This document shows, piece after piece, positions 5,685 to 6,959 of a stretch of 6,959 nucleotides of DNA. Position numbers and translations under genes: made by a program. Location: assembly GCA_039029935.1 (NCBI GenBank), contig JBCCFC010000728.1:1-6959 (forward strand), given 5' to 3'. The notes beneath the pieces were generated by a model. The model searched no databases, was not told where the DNA came from, and saw only the letters and a list, made by a program, of their open reading frames with translations. The stretch is from G039029935 sp039029935. GTDB lineage: Bacteria; Chloroflexota; Anaerolineae; Caldilineales; Caldilineaceae. How positions within the stretch are numbered: position 1 is the stretch's first letter; each line of letters opens with the position of its first letter.

Positions 5685-6493
5685 TGAACCTGCAAGCAGA
5701 AAATGTCAGTTGGTCGGTTGAGGCCAAAAAAATTGTTGATGCGGTGACGCTGGCTGTGGCCGAAGGTGAATTTGTGGGGCTGCTTGGTCCCAATGGCAGC
5801 GGTAAATCCAGTCTGCTACGCACCATCTACCGCATTCTCAAACCTGACGCTGGTATTATCGAGATGGATGGCGCCAATGTGTGGCAGAGTTCCCCCCGTG
5901 AGGTCGCTCGGCACATGGCGGTGGTGATGCAGGAGCGCACGGGAGACTTTGATTTTTCGGTGCATGAAATTGTCATGATGGGGCGCAATCCACACAAGGG
6001 CATGTTTGACCGCGATACCATGCACGATTTTCAATTGGTTGATGACGCCTTGGCGCGGGTTGAACTGACCGATTTTGCCCAACGCTCCTTCCTCACTCTC
6101 TCCGGCGGTGAAAAGCAGCGCGTACTGATTGCCCGTGCCCTTGTCCAGCAAGCCAGGGTGCTGGTGCTGGATGAACCGACCAATCATCTCGATATTCACT
6201 ATCAGCTTGAGATTCTGGAACTGGTCAAAAATCTGGGCGTGACCACCATCGCCGCCCTGCACGAACTCAATCTGGCGGCTTTCTACTGTGACCGTCTGTA
6301 CGTACTCAAGGCGGGTCGGTTGGTCGCCTCTGGGTCGCCGGAGGAAGTGCTACGCCCCGATTTGATACGCGATGTTTATGGCGTGTGGTCAGAAGTATCT
6401 ACCCATCCCCTCACGGGCAAGCTAACCATCACATTTTTCCCGGAAAAAGTGGGGCGTCACTTGAATGGAAACAATAAGGGACAAATCAAGTGA
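5684..6493 (+). CDS. ABC importer ATPase, BtuD/FepC family
   Basis: A 269-residue cytoplasmic nucleotide-binding subunit that powers the importer. All catalytic elements are intact: Walker A GPNGSGKS (35-42), Q-loop Gln83, ABC signature LSGGEKQR (139-146), Walker B VLVLDEP (159-165, catalytic Glu164), D-loop NHLD (167-170) and switch His193 in ALHELNLA. The sequence VVMQERTGDFDFSVHEIVMMGR is typical of the B12/siderophore import branch. The start at 5684 has GGGGAGG at 5671-5677 and overlaps the permease stop by one base. The same frame is open from 5642, but those residues lie inside the permease gene and precede no better ribosome binding site. The B12 specificity is inferred only from the leader. 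Confidence 0.95.
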   Translation: MNLQAENVSWSVEAKKIVDAVTLAVAEGEFVGLLGPNGSGKSSLLRTIYRILKPDAGIIEMDGANVWQSSPREVARHMAVVMQERTGDFDFSVHEIVMMGRNPHKGMFDRDTMHDFQLVDDALARVELTDFAQRSFLTLSGGEKQRVLIARALVQQARVLVLDEPTNHLDIHYQLEILELVKNLGVTTIAALHELNLAAFYCDRLYVLKAGRLVASGSPEEVLRPDLIRDVYGVWSEVSTHPLTGKLTITFFPEKVGRHLNGNNKGQIK

Positions 6494-6496
6494 CGC
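6454..6496. repeat. 11-bp perfect inverted repeat across the ATPase stop codon
   Basis: GCGTCACTTGA (6454-6464) is exactly complementary to TCAAGTGACGC (6486-6496), with a 21-nt loop; the stop codon TGA (6491-6493) lies in the 3' arm. There is no T-run after it, so it is not a standard intrinsic terminator. It may stabilise the 3' end of the operon transcript or contribute to termination by another route. Confidence 0.6.
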
Positions 6497-6550
6497 ATAG
6501 CACGCAAGTAGCAATTATGTTCAATCGGAGGGGCTACAGCCACGCACCGC

Positions 6551-6569
6551 ATCGCTATAATCTAGCGAT
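6551..6569. repeat. 7-bp hairpin in the operon-cysS spacer
   Basis: ATCGCTA (6551-6557) pairs with TAGCGAT (6563-6569) around a 5-nt loop. It directly abuts the -35 box of the predicted cysS promoter, so it could be a regulator-binding dyad. Alternative pairing of TCAATCG (6521-6527) with CGATTGA (6566-6572) is also possible. Confidence 0.4.
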
Positions 6570-6597
6570 TGAGCCATAATTCAAGTTTGGGTATCAT
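6569..6597 (+). promoter_or_regulatory. Probable cysS promoter
   Basis: TTGAGC (6569-6574) and TATCAT (6592-6597) are separated by 17 nt. The -10 box matches consensus at five of six positions and the -35 at four. Transcription would begin near 6604, about 60 nt before the cysS ATG, indicating that cysS is transcribed independently of the transporter operon. Confidence 0.45.
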
Positions 6598-6663
6598 GGC
6601 TTCAAACGAGACCACGTCTAAAAAGGTGGGCCAATTTTCGGTTGCTTTCTAAGGATAATTTCA

Positions 6664-6930
6664 ATGGGACTTCAATTGTATGATACGTATGCACGCAGAT
6701 TGCGTGATTTTATGCCGCTTAACCCGCCAGCCGTAGATCTCTATACCTGCGGTCCGACGGTATACGACTACGCACATATTGGTAATCTCCGGACCTACAT
6801 TTTTGAAGATGTATTACGTCGAGTGCTTACATTTAATGGATACGAAGTTAAGCACGTGATGAATAGGCAATGGACCTTCAACTGTAATAAGAGGCACTTT
6901 AGGAAATACGACGAGGCCTTCATCTATTGA
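6664..6930 (+). pseudogene. cysS: cysS 5' fragment: cysteinyl-tRNA synthetase N-terminus, frame leaves the family after residue 67
   Basis: Residues 1-67 are a clear cysteinyl-tRNA synthetase start: LYTCGPTVYDYAHIGNLRTY includes the zinc-ligand Cys29 in CGPTVYD and the class I signature HIGN (38-41). FEDVLRRVL and GYEVKHVMN follow as expected. The family then normally continues ITDVGHL, but here the frame reads RQWTFNCNKRHFRKYDEAFI and stops at 6928-6930, after 88 residues against about 450-500 for the full enzyme. The break falls between 6864 and 6866. No homology to cysS is visible in the remaining bases. The gene is therefore cut by an insertion, rearranged, or joined wrongly in assembly. 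AAGGA at about 6651-6655 is the ribosome binding site. If real, this copy cannot make an active enzyme, so another cysS would be needed. Confidence 0.8.
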
Positions 6931-6959
6931 GTAAACCTTTAAATCCCTAGCCGTTATAC
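6865..6959. other. Unrecognised sequence replacing the rest of cysS
   Basis: These 95 bases follow the cysS break and run to the window edge. They show no cysS similarity in any frame that I can read and no convincing coding frame. I also see no terminal repeat, group II intron start (GTGYG) or intein-like beginning. It could be the edge of an insertion whose body lies outside the window. Confidence 0.4.

Noticed and set aside
6604..6663. T-box leader before cysS, suggested by GGTGGGCC at about 6625-6632
   Set aside because: The conserved T-box sequence (AGGGTGGNACCGCG) and a specifier stem are not present, and the leader is only about 60 nt long.
6865..6959. Intein or group II intron as the cause of the cysS break
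   Set aside because: An intein would begin with Cys, Ser or Ala and stay in frame, but here Arg follows and a stop comes 21 codons later. A group II intron would begin near GTGYG, which is absent at the junction. A group I intron cannot be judged from 95 bases.

Overview
The window reads as bacterial accessory or metabolic DNA. Every gene I can support lies on the + strand. The best guess at the host is a Chloroflexota-like (Anaerolineae or Caldilinea type) bacterium. The reasons are a lipoprotein-type solute receptor with an acidic Thr/Glu/Ala linker, a CobW-family GTPase followed by a WD40 protein, medium G+C genes and repeat-rich spacers. This is a style judgement from memory, and a cyanobacterium or another phylum is not excluded.

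Layout. (1) 1-1982: the 3' part of a CobW/COG0523 GTPase gene, overlapping by 13 nt the start of a WD40 beta-propeller gene. (2) 1983-2460: no gene. This stretch is packed with inverted repeats, above all a 159-bp element (2293-2451) with imperfect terminal inverted repeats, a possible TA target duplication and four 18-nt hairpins placed with mirror symmetry. (3) 2461-2999: an AT-rich promoter region with a textbook TTGACA/TATTAT pair, then a cobalamin riboswitch (2670-2804) and two intrinsic terminators in tandem (2874-2934). (4) 3000-6493: a four-gene operon controlled by that leader. It encodes a BtuF/FecB-type lipoprotein receptor, a small NTF2-fold (SnoaL/CaMKII-association-domain-like) protein, a BtuC/FecCD permease and a BtuD-type ATPase. 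An array of nine 8-bp units lies just before the permease ribosome binding site. (5) 6494-6959: a short spacer with a promoter, then the first 67 codons of cysS. The reading frame leaves the cysteinyl-tRNA synthetase family abruptly after the KHVMN motif.

How it works together. The leader is expected to let RNA polymerase read into the transporter operon when cobalamin is scarce and to terminate before it when cobalamin is plentiful. The receptor, permease and ATPase form one type II ABC importer, whose substrate (cobalamin or a related corrinoid) is inferred from the riboswitch rather than from the proteins. The CobW/WD40 pair is a separate transcription unit upstream. Despite the name CobW, a link to cobalamin is not shown, because members of this family are mostly metal (often zinc) insertion factors.

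The most unusual items are the mirror-symmetric hairpin element, the 8-bp repeat array inside the operon, the small NTF2-fold gene inside a B12-uptake operon, and the broken cysS.
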